This document shows positions 36,224 through 45,736 of a DNA stretch of 64,000 bases, piece by piece. The stretch is from contig JANSXX010000004.1 of assembly GCA_024742815.1 (NCBI GenBank), positions 1-64,000 of the forward strand, given 5' to 3'. The first letter of the stretch is position 1; each line of letters begins with the position of its first letter. The DNA comes from HXMU1420-13 sp024742815 (GTDB taxonomy: Bacteria; Bacteroidota; Rhodothermia; Balneolales; Balneolaceae). The position numbers were made by a program, and so were the translations under genes. The notes under the pieces were generated by a model that saw nothing but the letters and a program-made list of their open reading frames with translations, was not told the DNA's origin and made no database searches.

Positions 36224-37576
36224 TTGAACTTGCTACATAGTTTTGGATTTTTTGCCACTGGTGGCGAATTAGACATTTTTGTTCTCTCTGTACAGATTTT
36301 TATAATGATTCTCGGCTTAGTCTTTTCTGCTTTCTTTTCGGGATCGGAAGTCGCTTTTTTCTCGCTTTCTACAAGACTTGAAGATTTACAGCAAGACGAA
36401 AAAGGGCATTCTGCGGATTTTCGCATTCTTCAAATGCTGAGTAAACCACGCCGATTGCTCGCAACCATCTTAATCGGAAACACTTTTTCCAATATCATTG
36501 CATCGGTTTTAGCAGCAGTTATTACCGGTAGTTTGTTAGGATTAATCGAAGTATCAGAAGTGTTGATTTATACACTCGAGGTAATTGTATTAACCTTCAC
36601 GATTTTGATTTTGAGTGAAATCACACCAAAACTCATCGCAATAAATGATCCTTTGGGGGTTTCCAGAAAAGTTAGCGGCCTTATTTATGCGCTCTATATT
36701 TTATTAAAACCGATTGCTGTTTTACTAGCTGAAAGTGCGGTTACTTTGGAGCGCCATCTGCCCAAGCCAACCTCAAAAATGACCTCCGACGACATCAAAA
36801 CAATGGCGGTAGTTTCAGAACAGGAAGGCTCTTTAAAAGAAGACGAGCGAGAAATTATCGAGAACGTAATTGATTTCGGTACTACCACTGTTCGCGAAAT
36901 TATGACCTCAAGGGTAAATGTTGTAGGTGTTTCAGTTGATGATTCGCTTGAATCGGTTCTGGCATTGATCAAAAAAGAAGGGTACTCGCGAATGCCACTG
37001 TACGATAACGATTTAGACACTATTTTAGGCGTTATTTATGCAAAAGATGTGTTACCATTTCTGAAAGATGTAGAAGCAGAGCCGGCATTCAACTGGAAGA
37101 ACATAGCCCGAAAAGCATTATACGTGCCGGTTACAAAAAAACTGGATGATTTATTACGTGATTTTCAGCAGGAAAAAACACACATGGCTGTAGTAGTGGA
37201 TGAGTATGGCGGTACCGAAGGTATTATCACGATGGATGATATTTTGGAAGAAATTGTGGGTGATATCATCGACGAAGAAGGCGAAGATCCCGATATGTAT
37301 ACACGATTTAAATCCGGTATCTACATATTTGATGCGCAAATCGATCTGGATGATATGGAAGACATACTGGAGTGTGAAATTGCCAGCGATAGTGATGAGT
37401 TCGAAACACTGGGCGGGTTAATCTATCACACCACCGAAAATCTACCGACCGTTGGAGAGCGGATTAGTTTTAAAAATCTTGAGCTAACAGTTCATTCGGT
37501 GCAAAATAACAGGATCAAAAAAGTGCGGGTTAAAGTAAACGACACTACCGAACCTAAACAGGTTGAAGAATCCTGA
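36224..37576 (+). CDS. gldE: HlyC/CorC-family CBS-domain membrane protein, GldE-like
   Basis: The 450-residue protein has an N-terminal CNNM (DUF21) membrane domain (LVFSAFFSGSEVAFFSLSTR), two CBS domains (about residues 200-330, including IMTSRVNVVGV and DEYGGTEGIITMDDILEEIVG) and a CorC_HlyC C-terminal domain. Such proteins act in divalent cation export. The position after ssb matches gldE, which in Flavobacterium lies between ssb and gldD and is needed for gliding; no gldD is found here. TTG at 36224 is used because it keeps the first membrane helix whole; an internal ATG would cut into it. Confidence 0.8.
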   Translation: MNLLHSFGFFATGGELDIFVLSVQIFIMILGLVFSAFFSGSEVAFFSLSTRLEDLQQDEKGHSADFRILQMLSKPRRLLATILIGNTFSNIIASVLAAVITGSLLGLIEVSEVLIYTLEVIVLTFTILILSEITPKLIAINDPLGVSRKVSGLIYALYILLKPIAVLLAESAVTLERHLPKPTSKMTSDDIKTMAVVSEQEGSLKEDEREIIENVIDFGTTTVREIMTSRVNVVGVSVDDSLESVLALIKKEGYSRMPLYDNDLDTILGVIYAKDVLPFLKDVEAEPAFNWKNIARKALYVPVTKKLDDLLRDFQQEKTHMAVVVDEYGGTEGIITMDDILEEIVGDIIDEEGEDPDMYTRFKSGIYIFDAQIDLDDMEDILECEIASDSDEFETLGGLIYHTTENLPTVGERISFKNLELTVHSVQNNRIKKVRVKVNDTTEPKQVEES

Positions 37577-37578
37577 AA

Positions 37579-38610
37579 ATGCCTGAACAAAACCTCCGTA
37601 TTTCTAAAAATGTAGATCTTTCTTCCTTTGCCACGATGCACGTTTCTGCAAAGGCAAAAACGCTGATCGAAATTGACTCTCTTGAAGATTTGATTCAAGC
37701 CTTGCAGGAAATTGAACGAGAAGATGATAAGTTTTTGATTCTTGGTGGTGGTAGCAATGTTCTGTTTGTAAACGATTTTGATGGGGTAATCTTGAACATC
37801 AATTTAAAGGGGATTGAGATCCTTGAAGAAACAGATAAGCAGGTTATACTAAAAGTGGCAGCCGGAGAAAACTGGCATGAACTGGTATTGTATTGTGTTT
37901 CTAACGGATGGGGAGGGATCGAAAATCTGGCATTAATTCCCGGCAAGGTTGGTGCAGCTCCTATCCAAAATATTGGGGCTTATGGTGTCGAGTTATCCCA
38001 AGTTCTTGTGGATGTTGAAGCTTTGATGATTGAATCAATGTCTAATAAAACCTTCTTAAATGAGGAATGTAAGTTCGGTTACCGGGAAAGTATTTTTAAA
38101 TCCGATCTCAAAGGAAAAACGGTGATAACCTCGATTACTATTACATTATCGAAAAATCACACTCTCAATACAGAATATGGTGCACTCAAATCACTACTAT
38201 CGGCGAAGGGAATTGAAAATCCTACCATAAAAGATGTATGTGATGCAGTAATTGAAGTGAGAGAAAGTAAATTACCTGACCCCAGTGAGTTAGGCAATAA
38301 TGGGAGTTTCTTTAAGAATCCAGTAATCGATGTGTTTTTATTTAACGAGCTGAAGAAAGAATACAAAGCTCTTCCCGGTTATCCGATAACGGAGCATTTG
38401 GTGAAAGTGCCTGCCGGTTGGTTAATAGATACCGCGGGCTGGAAAGGATATCGAAATGGTGATGCCGGCGTGCATGAAAAGCAAGCATTGGTGCTCGTGA
38501 ATTACGGAAACGCAAGTGGTGCACAGATTTATAAGCTCTCTGAAGCGATTAAGCAGGATATCCATCAGAAATTTGGAATAGAACTAGAGCGAGAAGTAAA
38601 TATTGTTTGA
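37579..38610 (+). CDS. murB: UDP-N-acetylenolpyruvoylglucosamine reductase
   Basis: MurB reduces the enolpyruvyl group to give UDP-MurNAc in peptidoglycan synthesis. The FAD-binding segment LGGGSNVLF, NLALIPGKVGAAPIQNIGAYG and the catalytic-serine region LGNNGSFFKNP are present. The presence of the Tyr loop and lengths near 343 residues place it with type I enzymes. It starts 2 bp after the GldE-like gene, so it is probably co-transcribed. Confidence 0.95.
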   Translation: MPEQNLRISKNVDLSSFATMHVSAKAKTLIEIDSLEDLIQALQEIEREDDKFLILGGGSNVLFVNDFDGVILNINLKGIEILEETDKQVILKVAAGENWHELVLYCVSNGWGGIENLALIPGKVGAAPIQNIGAYGVELSQVLVDVEALMIESMSNKTFLNEECKFGYRESIFKSDLKGKTVITSITITLSKNHTLNTEYGALKSLLSAKGIENPTIKDVCDAVIEVRESKLPDPSELGNNGSFFKNPVIDVFLFNELKKEYKALPGYPITEHLVKVPAGWLIDTAGWKGYRNGDAGVHEKQALVLVNYGNASGAQIYKLSEAIKQDIHQKFGIELEREVNIV

Positions 38611-38613
38611 TCG

Positions 38614-39828
38614 TTATTCCGAATTGTTTTCTCCAATAAAATCGATGAAAGCCGTCTGATAATTTTCGGCATCTTTCAGTACTTCAAGTTCAATTCTGAA
38701 AACCTCCTGGGTGTTTGTGAATAAGGAATCAAATACCTGATAATCCATTTCATTATTTATCTCGAGTTCAAGCTCTAGTATTCGGTTCGGGTTTAGATGA
38801 AGAAAATTGTTGGTTTGCTTACCGGTTATGAAGTTAGCATCGGCAAGAAAAATCCCATAGGTAAGAGTATCGTAATAATTCACGGCATTGATCCATGCAG
38901 TTGAGCCTTGTTTGAAGATAAAATCACTGTTATTGCGGTGGATCAGCGTCATTTGCAGGTTCTTGCCTTCACGTTCCATTCCTAAGAGTTTGAATTCGAC
39001 TCCGGCATTTTCTGCAGTAAATTCACTGTTATTTTCTTGTGCATTTACCAGCGCTAACAAATAACCAAGGGTGATCATGATATTGAGGCCAATTAGAAAG
39101 AAAAAGGAGAGGATGCGTTTGAAAAAGTGTATTTCTTCGATTTTTAACACTCTTGATATCAAAAACGCTGGGAAAATGGTGAGCAACAATCCGTATAAAA
39201 CGATAGCAACTTCGAGATCCTCTACCAGGTTCATGATCTCGAATATTTCCAGAAACATAGCGGTGGCATAAATACCATAAAGTAACAGCGCCATAAATGC
39301 AAATGCTGAACAACTGAAGCCAATGCTGTATAAATAAGCAGACCCAAACGCAGCTTCAGGCTTTTTAAAAAGTTTTCGGTAGATAACTTCAATGATTTGC
39401 GAAATCAAAATAAAGAACAAAATGGTGGGCAAAAATTTCATGATGATCGACGTAGTGTTTAAGCTCACTAAGTCGTTCTGAAGGTTAGAGAACATGCCCT
39501 TTTCGTCATCAAGTTTGTCTTGCCCCGCTGCCGATCTGCTGCCTTCACTTAAACTGTATTGCTCGTTCGCATAGCTTTCGCTGTAATATTCTTCGTAGGG
39601 AATTGAAACAAGTTCTAAGCCTAGCAATAATAATATGAAGCTGAAGAGCAGGTAGTTAAACGGTCGAACGATCTTAAGATAATCTTGGTCTTCATGTTTG
39701 AGTTCGATAAACGACCTGAAACGAAATAGAATAATCCAAAATGTTCGAATATATCTAACTAAAAAGTCGTAAATATCGTCGATGGTTTCGTTCACCACCT
39801 CAAACAATTTAAAATTGTTAGCACCCAT
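38614..39828 (-). CDS. Multi-pass membrane protein, function unknown
   Basis: I do not recognise a family with certainty; the layout resembles YIP1/DUF3667-type proteins. The 404-residue product has a cytoplasmic N-terminal helix region rich in aromatic residues (RYIRTFWIILFRFRSFIEL), a first membrane helix at about 58-75, a polar loop (about 76-130), four to five further helices to about residue 260, and a C-terminal soluble domain of about 140 residues with beta character. It is convergent with murB and divergent from the M48 protease gene. Confidence 0.65.
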   Translation of the reverse strand: MGANNFKLFEVVNETIDDIYDFLVRYIRTFWIILFRFRSFIELKHEDQDYLKIVRPFNYLLFSFILLLLGLELVSIPYEEYYSESYANEQYSLSEGSRSAAGQDKLDDEKGMFSNLQNDLVSLNTTSIIMKFLPTILFFILISQIIEVIYRKLFKKPEAAFGSAYLYSIGFSCSAFAFMALLLYGIYATAMFLEIFEIMNLVEDLEVAIVLYGLLLTIFPAFLISRVLKIEEIHFFKRILSFFFLIGLNIMITLGYLLALVNAQENNSEFTAENAGVEFKLLGMEREGKNLQMTLIHRNNSDFIFKQGSTAWINAVNYYDTLTYGIFLADANFITGKQTNNFLHLNPNRILELELEINNEMDYQVFDSLFTNTQEVFRIELEVLKDAENYQTAFIDFIGENNSE

Positions 39829-39911
39829 AACCCCGATCTAATTATATTTTTTAAGTAATTACCTGATATTGAGCAACAATTGCAGGAAATGTTACAAAAG
39901 CTTTTTAAACC

Positions 39912-41417
39912 ATGAATATACTTACCCACCGATTAAAATCTTCATTTTTCATTGTATTAGTGTCAGCTTTAATTGCTGCATCGGGCTGCGTTACCATACA
40001 GACAAGCCCCGTTTCGGGTAACAAGCGTGTGTATGGCTACACATGGCAACAGGAATTAGAAATTGGGAAGGAAGCCGATAGCGAGATCATCGCGCAATAT
40101 GGAATATACGATGATCCCGAACTTACCGAATATGTTGACAGATTAGGACAAGAGCTTTTGGAAGTAAGTCATTTTAATCGTGAAGACACACCGGCAGAAT
40201 ATAGAAATACACCTTTTACTTTTCGTGTGTTGAATAGTCCCGTTGTAAATGCTTTTGCTCTGCCCGGTGGTTATGTATACGTAACGCGTGGTTTACTTTC
40301 ACATCTCGACAACGAAGCCCAACTGATGGTGGTTCTTGGGCACGAAATTGGGCATGTGGCCGCGAGACATGCTTCCCAACGAGCCGCAGATCAGCAGTTT
40401 GGACAATTAGCGGTAATTGGTTCTGCGATACTTGGCGAAAGTTTAGGCTACGATGGCGGACAAATTCTTCAATTAAGTGGAACAACCGCTCAGCTGTTAT
40501 TTTTACGTTATGGTCGTGATGATGAACGCGAATCTGATCGATTAGGAGTTGAGTATTCTGCTATGGAAGGATACGAAGCTGCAGAAGGAGGGAAATTCTT
40601 TACATCCTTAAAACGAATTAGTGAAAAAGCAGGATTCGATATTCCTTCTCATTTATCTTCACACCCGGATCCGGGCGAACGCGAAGAAAATATTCCAAGA
40701 TTAGCCGCTGAGTGGGAAGAAGAAGGGTACGAACAATCCATTATTAATCGCGATGAATTTCTGAATATGATTGATGGATTGATGTATGGCGAAAATCCAC
40801 GCGAAGGATATGTGGATGGAAATACTTTTTACCACCCGGAGCTAAAGTTCCAGTTTGCTGTTCCCACCGGGTTTGGTGTAGCTAATCAACCATCAGCAGT
40901 AATTCTATATAACGAGGCGCAGAATGCTATCACACAATTCACCATAGACGGAGAAAATTCGAATCCCAAGTCGTCGGTGAATGCGTTTACTAGTCAGGAA
41001 GGAATCAATCTGGAAAATCAAAACGAAATTGTTGTAAATGGGTATTCCGGACATACAGCACTAGTTAATACCACCACACAGGATGGTACACCTGTTAAAA
41101 TTCAGGTGAGTGCTGTGAGTTATGATGGTAACGTATATCGGTTTTTAAGCTACACCACTTCCGACCAATTCAGTACCTATGCCAATGATTTTAGTTCGGT
41201 GTTTACTTCTTTCGATGCAGTAGATGATCCCGCAGTACTGAATGTTCAGCCAATGCGTATTCGTTTGGAGCGAATACGACAAGGTGGTGTTTTCTCAGAA
41301 TTGATTCCTCAAAATCTACCCAGAGGAGTTGATCCGTTAGATGTGGCCATACTGAATCAGGTTAATCTTGATGACAGAATTGAACGAGGGGCTGTGTTAA
41401 AAATTCCTGCAAACTAA
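39912..41417 (+). CDS. M48-family zinc metalloprotease lipoprotein (BepA-like)
   Basis: This is a periplasmic quality-control protease. It has a lipoprotein signal (lipobox IAASGC, C26), the zinc motif HEIGH with H144, E145 and H148, and the third ligand E207 in DERESDRLG. After the catalytic domain come SSHPDPGERE, typical of the family, and an extra C-terminal region of about 210 residues. That region ends with a LysM-like segment (PRGVDPLDVAILNQVNLDDRI). BepA itself has a TPR domain instead, so this is a different subfamily. It is monocistronic. Confidence 0.92.
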   Translation: MNILTHRLKSSFFIVLVSALIAASGCVTIQTSPVSGNKRVYGYTWQQELEIGKEADSEIIAQYGIYDDPELTEYVDRLGQELLEVSHFNREDTPAEYRNTPFTFRVLNSPVVNAFALPGGYVYVTRGLLSHLDNEAQLMVVLGHEIGHVAARHASQRAADQQFGQLAVIGSAILGESLGYDGGQILQLSGTTAQLLFLRYGRDDERESDRLGVEYSAMEGYEAAEGGKFFTSLKRISEKAGFDIPSHLSSHPDPGEREENIPRLAAEWEEEGYEQSIINRDEFLNMIDGLMYGENPREGYVDGNTFYHPELKFQFAVPTGFGVANQPSAVILYNEAQNAITQFTIDGENSNPKSSVNAFTSQEGINLENQNEIVVNGYSGHTALVNTTTQDGTPVKIQVSAVSYDGNVYRFLSYTTSDQFSTYANDFSSVFTSFDAVDDPAVLNVQPMRIRLERIRQGGVFSELIPQNLPRGVDPLDVAILNQVNLDDRIERGAVLKIPAN

Positions 41418-41434
41418 AGTTCAGTAACTACAAA

Positions 41435-41465
41435 AAGGGAGCTTATCACCACAACAAGCTCCCTT
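41435..41465. terminator. Bidirectional terminator between the M48 protease and porin genes
   Basis: AAGGGAGCTT and AAGCTCCCTT form a perfect 10-bp stem with an 11-nt loop. The minus strand continues CTTTTTGTAG, so it serves mainly the porin/amtB transcript, and the plus strand has a weaker TTCAT tail. Confidence 0.8.
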
Positions 41466-41483
41466 CATGCAGTCAGAGAATGG

Positions 41484-42164
41484 CTAAAGCGAAATGCCAA
41501 AAAACAAAAAGCTTATTTCCTGATAAGGATTGATGATATAGCTTGTGAATACAGGCAGTGAAAATGACTCAGTTATGGTGATTTCCTTTGAAGCGGAAAG
41601 CCCGATTTCCTGAACTGCTGCCGAAGTATTTCCATACCAGGCACTTTCGCCTGGAATGAATCCAAGAAAAGCTTCCAGACTTACATCTTCTACTTCAAAT
41701 GGATATGAAGCACTCAGATAGATAGAATTATCCGGATCGTTGAGTATGTTCATATACGCTGTAAATGAAAATGCTCCTGAATAACTGAGAAATGGTTCGA
41801 TCACGTGGTTTCCATCGGTATCGAAAGTTGTGAACGTTCCAGGTGCGGCTGGGAAATAGTAATCGGTAACTCCTATCGATAGAGATGAAGCATCATCCAA
41901 ATCGAAAGAATAGGAGGCAAATAAATCGAGTTCGTTGGCAACACCAATGTCGTTTGCATACGATCCCCATGCGCCTATTTCGAAGCTTCCGCTGGCATAA
42001 GCAATTCCGGGTTGAAAGCTAAGTGATTGTCCAAAATCGATGCCACGCCATACATAACGGCTTACAACATCGGTTCCAAAACTAACTTGCGCAATTGTTT
42101 TTGTGCTTCCGGCGGCAAGAATAAATGCCAGTGCAAGAAGCGTAATTTTACTAAGTAATTTCAT
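41484..42164 (-). CDS. TorF-family putative porin
   Basis: The 226-residue protein has a signal peptide ending TKTIAQ followed by SFGTDVVSRYVWRGIDFGQSLSFQPGIAY, shown here as its key parts VVSRYVWRG and SFQPGIAY, which is the TorF/Gcw_chp signature. The rest is a small amphipathic barrel. Members are often encoded beside ammonium transporters, as here: it lies 91 bp downstream of amtB on the same strand. It probably lets a small nitrogen solute across the outer membrane. Confidence 0.85.
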   Translation of the reverse strand: MKLLSKITLLALAFILAAGSTKTIAQVSFGTDVVSRYVWRGIDFGQSLSFQPGIAYASGSFEIGAWGSYANDIGVANELDLFASYSFDLDDASSLSIGVTDYYFPAAPGTFTTFDTDGNHVIEPFLSYSGAFSFTAYMNILNDPDNSIYLSASYPFEVEDVSLEAFLGFIPGESAWYGNTSAAVQEIGLSASKEITITESFSLPVFTSYIINPYQEISFLFFGISL

Positions 42165-42255
42165 AATGAGTGATTGTGTGAGTGAGGAGTGAAATATGAA
42201 GGAAGAGGGAGTGAAGCTCTTCCTTTATTTGTTGAGAGTGAAAGTTGCCTAGACG

Positions 42256-43563
42256 TTAAGCTGGTGCAACTGAGTTGTCGGGTGTAAATTCTGGATAGGC
42301 TTCTGCATCATGCTCGTGCAAATCTAAGCCCATTTCTTCGAGGTGACCATTTACACGCAATGGAATCAATGCATCGATTCCTTTAAAAATGAGATAGCTA
42401 ACGGGGAATGTCCATACAAAAGCTGCTAAAATACCAATAGCTTGAACACCCATTACCGACCAGCTAAAGCCGGCTGAATCGAAGAGGCCTGCTGCTAACG
42501 TCCCCCAAACACCACAAACTCCATGAACAGATACTGCGCCTACGGCATCGTCAACATACTTTTCGATAAAAATCATCGAATAGTGACAAAGTATTCCGGC
42601 AATAGCTCCGGCAACAATTGCAAAAGCAGGCGACAAATTAGCACAACCTGCGGTTATACCAACTAGCCCGGCTAAAACTCCATTAAGTGTTACCGCTCCA
42701 TCCGGCTTACCGGTTGATATCCATGAGATTACCATTGCCGCAAATGCACCGGCACCAGCCGCCAAAAAAGTATTTAAAACGATGAGGGCAACGGAAGTAT
42801 CTCCGGTAGTGGTTGATCCGGCATTAAAACCAAACCAGCCTAACCAAAGAATAAATACTCCTAACGCAGCCGTTGGTAAACTGTGTCCTTTTATTGGCTG
42901 TGGTTTTCCATCAATGTATTTGCCAACGCGAGGCCCTACAACCAAAGCACCGGCTAAAGCCGCCCAACCGCCCACAGAGTGAACCACTGTTGATCCGGCA
43001 AAATCGATAAAACCGAGTTCTTCTAACCAGCCGCTACCGTTAAACAAACTACCCCATGCCCAAGAGCCGAAGACAGGATAGATAAATGCCGTAATTACGA
43101 TTGAGAAGATGAGATACGCATTAAAAGCCGTGCGTTCTGCAACGGCACCCGAAACTATGGTTGCAGCTGTAGCTGCGAACACTGCCTGAAAAAAGAAAAA
43201 AGTATATGACCATTCTACCGAATAGTCGCCGATGTTCATAAGCATAAAGCCATCGGTTCCAATCCAGCCACCGGCGCTTGTGCCAAACATCAGGCCAAAC
43301 CCGATAAAGAAAAATGCGAGTCCGCCGGCCGAGACATCCATCACATTTTTCATGATGATATTTAAGGCATTTTTTGCCCGTGTAAAACCGACCTCTACCA
43401 TGGCAAAACCTGCTTGCATAAAAAATACAAGACAAGCTGCCACAATGGTCCATATATAGTTAAGGTTATTTTGTACCGTCTCTGCCGCTAATTCCTGAGC
43501 CTGCACCGAGTTCAGCGTCATAAGAGCAAGTACGCATAGAATTATTTTGTTTCTGAACTTCAT
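42256..43563 (-). CDS. amtB: Ammonium transporter
   Basis: AmtB carries ammonium or ammonia across the inner membrane. The start at 43563 gives a signal peptide (FRNKIILCVLALMTLNSVQA), which Amt proteins with an outside N-terminus carry; an upstream ATG would add 26 non-homologous residues. Eleven membrane helices follow. Family signatures VEVGFTRAKN, FIDFAGSTVVHSVGGWAALA with the conserved pore histidine, and HGVCGVWGT with the second histidine are intact. It is 91 bp ahead of a TorF porin. No glnK gene is adjacent, which is unusual for amtB loci. Confidence 0.95.
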   Translation of the reverse strand: MKFRNKIILCVLALMTLNSVQAQELAAETVQNNLNYIWTIVAACLVFFMQAGFAMVEVGFTRAKNALNIIMKNVMDVSAGGLAFFFIGFGLMFGTSAGGWIGTDGFMLMNIGDYSVEWSYTFFFFQAVFAATAATIVSGAVAERTAFNAYLIFSIVITAFIYPVFGSWAWGSLFNGSGWLEELGFIDFAGSTVVHSVGGWAALAGALVVGPRVGKYIDGKPQPIKGHSLPTAALGVFILWLGWFGFNAGSTTTGDTSVALIVLNTFLAAGAGAFAAMVISWISTGKPDGAVTLNGVLAGLVGITAGCANLSPAFAIVAGAIAGILCHYSMIFIEKYVDDAVGAVSVHGVCGVWGTLAAGLFDSAGFSWSVMGVQAIGILAAFVWTFPVSYLIFKGIDALIPLRVNGHLEEMGLDLHEHDAEAYPEFTPDNSVAPA

Positions 43564-43683
43564 TGATTGATTATTTAGTGATGAGTAAGGTGAGATTGCT
43601 CCCGACACTAACTTAGTTAGGTGAAAACTAAAATCAAACAAATAATATTTAGTAAAATTATAATTAGTAAATAATTTAATAGG

Positions 43684-43697
43684 TGTAAGCGCTTTTC
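43684..43697. promoter_or_regulatory. LacI-operator-like dyad, site 1 (amtB-purB intergenic region)
   Basis: TGTAAGCGCTTTTC, centred on the palindrome AAGCGCTT. The first 13 bases match site 2 thirty-one bases away (TGWAARCGCTTTT). It sits 121 bp upstream of the amtB start. Confidence 0.45.
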
Positions 43698-43714
43698 TGA
43701 TTGAATAATATAGG

Positions 43715-43728
43715 TGAAAACGCTTTTA
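43715..43728. promoter_or_regulatory. LacI-operator-like dyad, site 2 (amtB-purB intergenic region)
   Basis: TGAAAACGCTTTTA is preceded by TAGG as is site 1 (TAGGTG in both). The 31-bp spacing is about three helical turns. The remainder of the 43564-43859 region is A+T-rich and shows no gene. Confidence 0.45.
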
Positions 43729-43859
43729 CGCTTAATTCGTTTAATTAGTCAAAAACTGAATCGGATTAGGTTATTTTGACAGAAATAACAGTAAATCGAT
43801 CTACAAGAAGAGGAACAAAGCTGTATCTTATGCGAAAATTTTAAAGGAAGTAATTAGCT

Positions 43860-45155
43860 ATGATTTCGAGATACGCACGCGAGGAAATGTCGGGGATTTG
43901 GACCGAGGAAAACCAGTTTAATGCCTGGTTGGACGTAGAATTAGCAGCTTGTTGGGCTTGGGCGAAAATCGGCGTAATTCCGATGGATGATGTTGATGTT
44001 TTATATGAAAAATCGGCCTTTAAATTAGATCGGATTAAAGAAATTGAAGAGCAGACCCGGCACGATGTAGTGGCATTTACACGTGCAGTTTCGGAAAGTT
44101 TAGGAGACGAAAAAAAGTGGATTCATTATGGACTTACCTCCACAGATGTTGTGGATACCGCTTGGGGAGTTCGATTAAAGCAGGCGAATGTAATCATTAA
44201 AAAAGATCTTGAACGCATCATTTCTGTGTTAGCTGAGAAAGCAAAAACTCATAAATACACCGTGATGATGGGACGAACCCATGGTATTCACGCAGAACCG
44301 ACTACCTTTGGATTAAAATGTGCGTTATGGTACGCCGAGATGAAGCGGAATCTTGAACGCTTCGAAAAAGCCGCGTCAGACGTAGAATTTGGCAAATTGT
44401 CGGGTTCGGTTGGTACATTTGCCAATATTCCACCTGAGGTTGAAATGTATACATGTGAAAAGTTAGGGTTGACACCGGCGCCCATCTCAACACAAACCTT
44501 ACAACGCGATCGCCATGCACATTATGTGTCTACCTTAGCTTTGATTGGATCTACGTTGGAAAAAATGGCCGTTGAAGTCCGACATCTTCAACGAAGTGAA
44601 GTTCGAGAAGCAGAAGAAGCATTCAGAAAAGGACAAAAAGGCTCCTCAAGCATGCCACACAAACGAAATCCGATCAGTTCAGAGAATATCTCCGGTTGTG
44701 CACGGGTACTTCGTGGTTATATGGTTACGGCTTTCGAAAACATCCCACTATGGCACGAGCGAGATATTTCACACTCATCTGCAGAACGTATTATCCTACC
44801 GGATGCCACTATTTTGCTCGATTATATGCTACATCGTTTTGCTAACGTAATGGAGCGATTGGTAGTTTTCGAAGATAACATGGAAGCAAATATCTGGAAG
44901 ACACATGGGCTGGTATTTTCACAACGCGTGTTAAATAAACTGATTGAGAAAGGTATGGTTCGTGAGCAGGCATACGATGCGGTACAACCTTTAGCAATGC
45001 AAGCTTGGGAAAATCAAATGCCATTTAAACCGATTGTTGAGGCCGATGCATTTATCATGTCGAATTTGAGTCAGGAAGAGATTGATGACGCCTTTGACCT
45101 GAAACATCATACCCGTAATGTAGATGTGATTTTTGAAAGAGTTGGGTTGGGGTGA
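43860..45155 (+). CDS. purB: Adenylosuccinate lyase
   Basis: PurB catalyses two fumarate-releasing steps of purine synthesis. The fumarase/aspartase superfamily signature GSSSMPHKRNP is at about residues 260-270, with GLTSTDVVDTA and GRTHGIHAEPTTFG upstream. The length of 431 residues fits the Bacillus/Thermotoga-type enzyme. It is divergent from amtB across a 296-bp region with two dyads that may concern either gene. Confidence 0.96.
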   Translation: MISRYAREEMSGIWTEENQFNAWLDVELAACWAWAKIGVIPMDDVDVLYEKSAFKLDRIKEIEEQTRHDVVAFTRAVSESLGDEKKWIHYGLTSTDVVDTAWGVRLKQANVIIKKDLERIISVLAEKAKTHKYTVMMGRTHGIHAEPTTFGLKCALWYAEMKRNLERFEKAASDVEFGKLSGSVGTFANIPPEVEMYTCEKLGLTPAPISTQTLQRDRHAHYVSTLALIGSTLEKMAVEVRHLQRSEVREAEEAFRKGQKGSSSMPHKRNPISSENISGCARVLRGYMVTAFENIPLWHERDISHSSAERIILPDATILLDYMLHRFANVMERLVVFEDNMEANIWKTHGLVFSQRVLNKLIEKGMVREQAYDAVQPLAMQAWENQMPFKPIVEADAFIMSNLSQEEIDDAFDLKHHTRNVDVIFERVGLG

Positions 45156-45278
45156 TTTTAAGAGTTAAAGAGTAGTGGTGAACGTCACTTTAGGGTTTTT
45201 TAAATTATGTCTGATTGGTTTAACCAGTTGAGCCATCGCTAAATACTTTGTTTGAGGGTTATTTTTTTGAACGATAGC

Positions 45279-45286
45279 TAAGTTTG
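45279..45286 (+). promoter_or_regulatory. TAnnTTTG element upstream of the small membrane-protein operon
   Basis: TAAGTTTG is a perfect match to the Bacteroidota -7 consensus, 37 bp before the start codon at 45323. The nearest TTG at a useful distance is 24 bp upstream, longer than the usual 19-21 bp, so support is weak. Confidence 0.3.
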
Positions 45287-45322
45287 TAAGTGTTGGGAGG
45301 TTCGAAAACACAATAATTACGA

Positions 45323-45733
45323 ATGCTTGCACAACTGCTTATCGATTTCGGTTTGGTGATTCTCATTTGGATGACGCAACTCATCGTATATCCATCATTT
45401 ACAAAAATGAATCCGGATAACTTATTTGCGTGGCATACCTCCTACACCGGCCGTATTTCTATTCTTGTGATGCCTTTAATGATTGGTCAATTAGGTCTGC
45501 ATATTTATGGACTAACACAAACTTTGAGTAGCGCACAAATAGCAGCATTCCTATTCGTAATTCTAGCGTGGATCAATACTTTTTTCTTCGCCGTACCATT
45601 ACACAATCAAATTGCAGGGGGTAAGGAAATAGCTCAAGCCGCAAATCAATTGGTTACCGTGAACAAGTGGAGAACAGCTTTCTGGAGCTTCGTTTTTATA
45701 ATTGATGCTTTATTATACACCCAAATACTCTGA
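45323..45733 (+). CDS. Four-helix membrane protein, function unknown
   Basis: The 136-residue product has four hydrophobic helices, with a conserved-looking QLIVYPSFTKM after the first and FAVPLHNQI between the third and fourth. The layout resembles small DUF4149-like or DoxX-neighbour proteins, but I cannot name a family. It is the first of three small membrane genes spaced by 3 bp and then overlapping by 10 bp, so it is clearly an operon. Confidence 0.7.
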   Translation: MLAQLLIDFGLVILIWMTQLIVYPSFTKMNPDNLFAWHTSYTGRISILVMPLMIGQLGLHIYGLTQTLSSAQIAAFLFVILAWINTFFFAVPLHNQIAGGKEIAQAANQLVTVNKWRTAFWSFVFIIDALLYTQIL

Positions 45734-45736
45734 TTT

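Noticed and set aside
43684..43728. PurR operator for purB
   Set aside because: PurR boxes centre on ACGT, whereas these centre on RCGCTT, and a third copy lies upstream of glutamine synthetase rather than a purine gene.
43564..43859. Hidden RNA gene in the amtB-purB gap
   Set aside because: The region is A+T-rich with no tRNA arms, GTTCGA loop or strong stem apart from the two short dyads.
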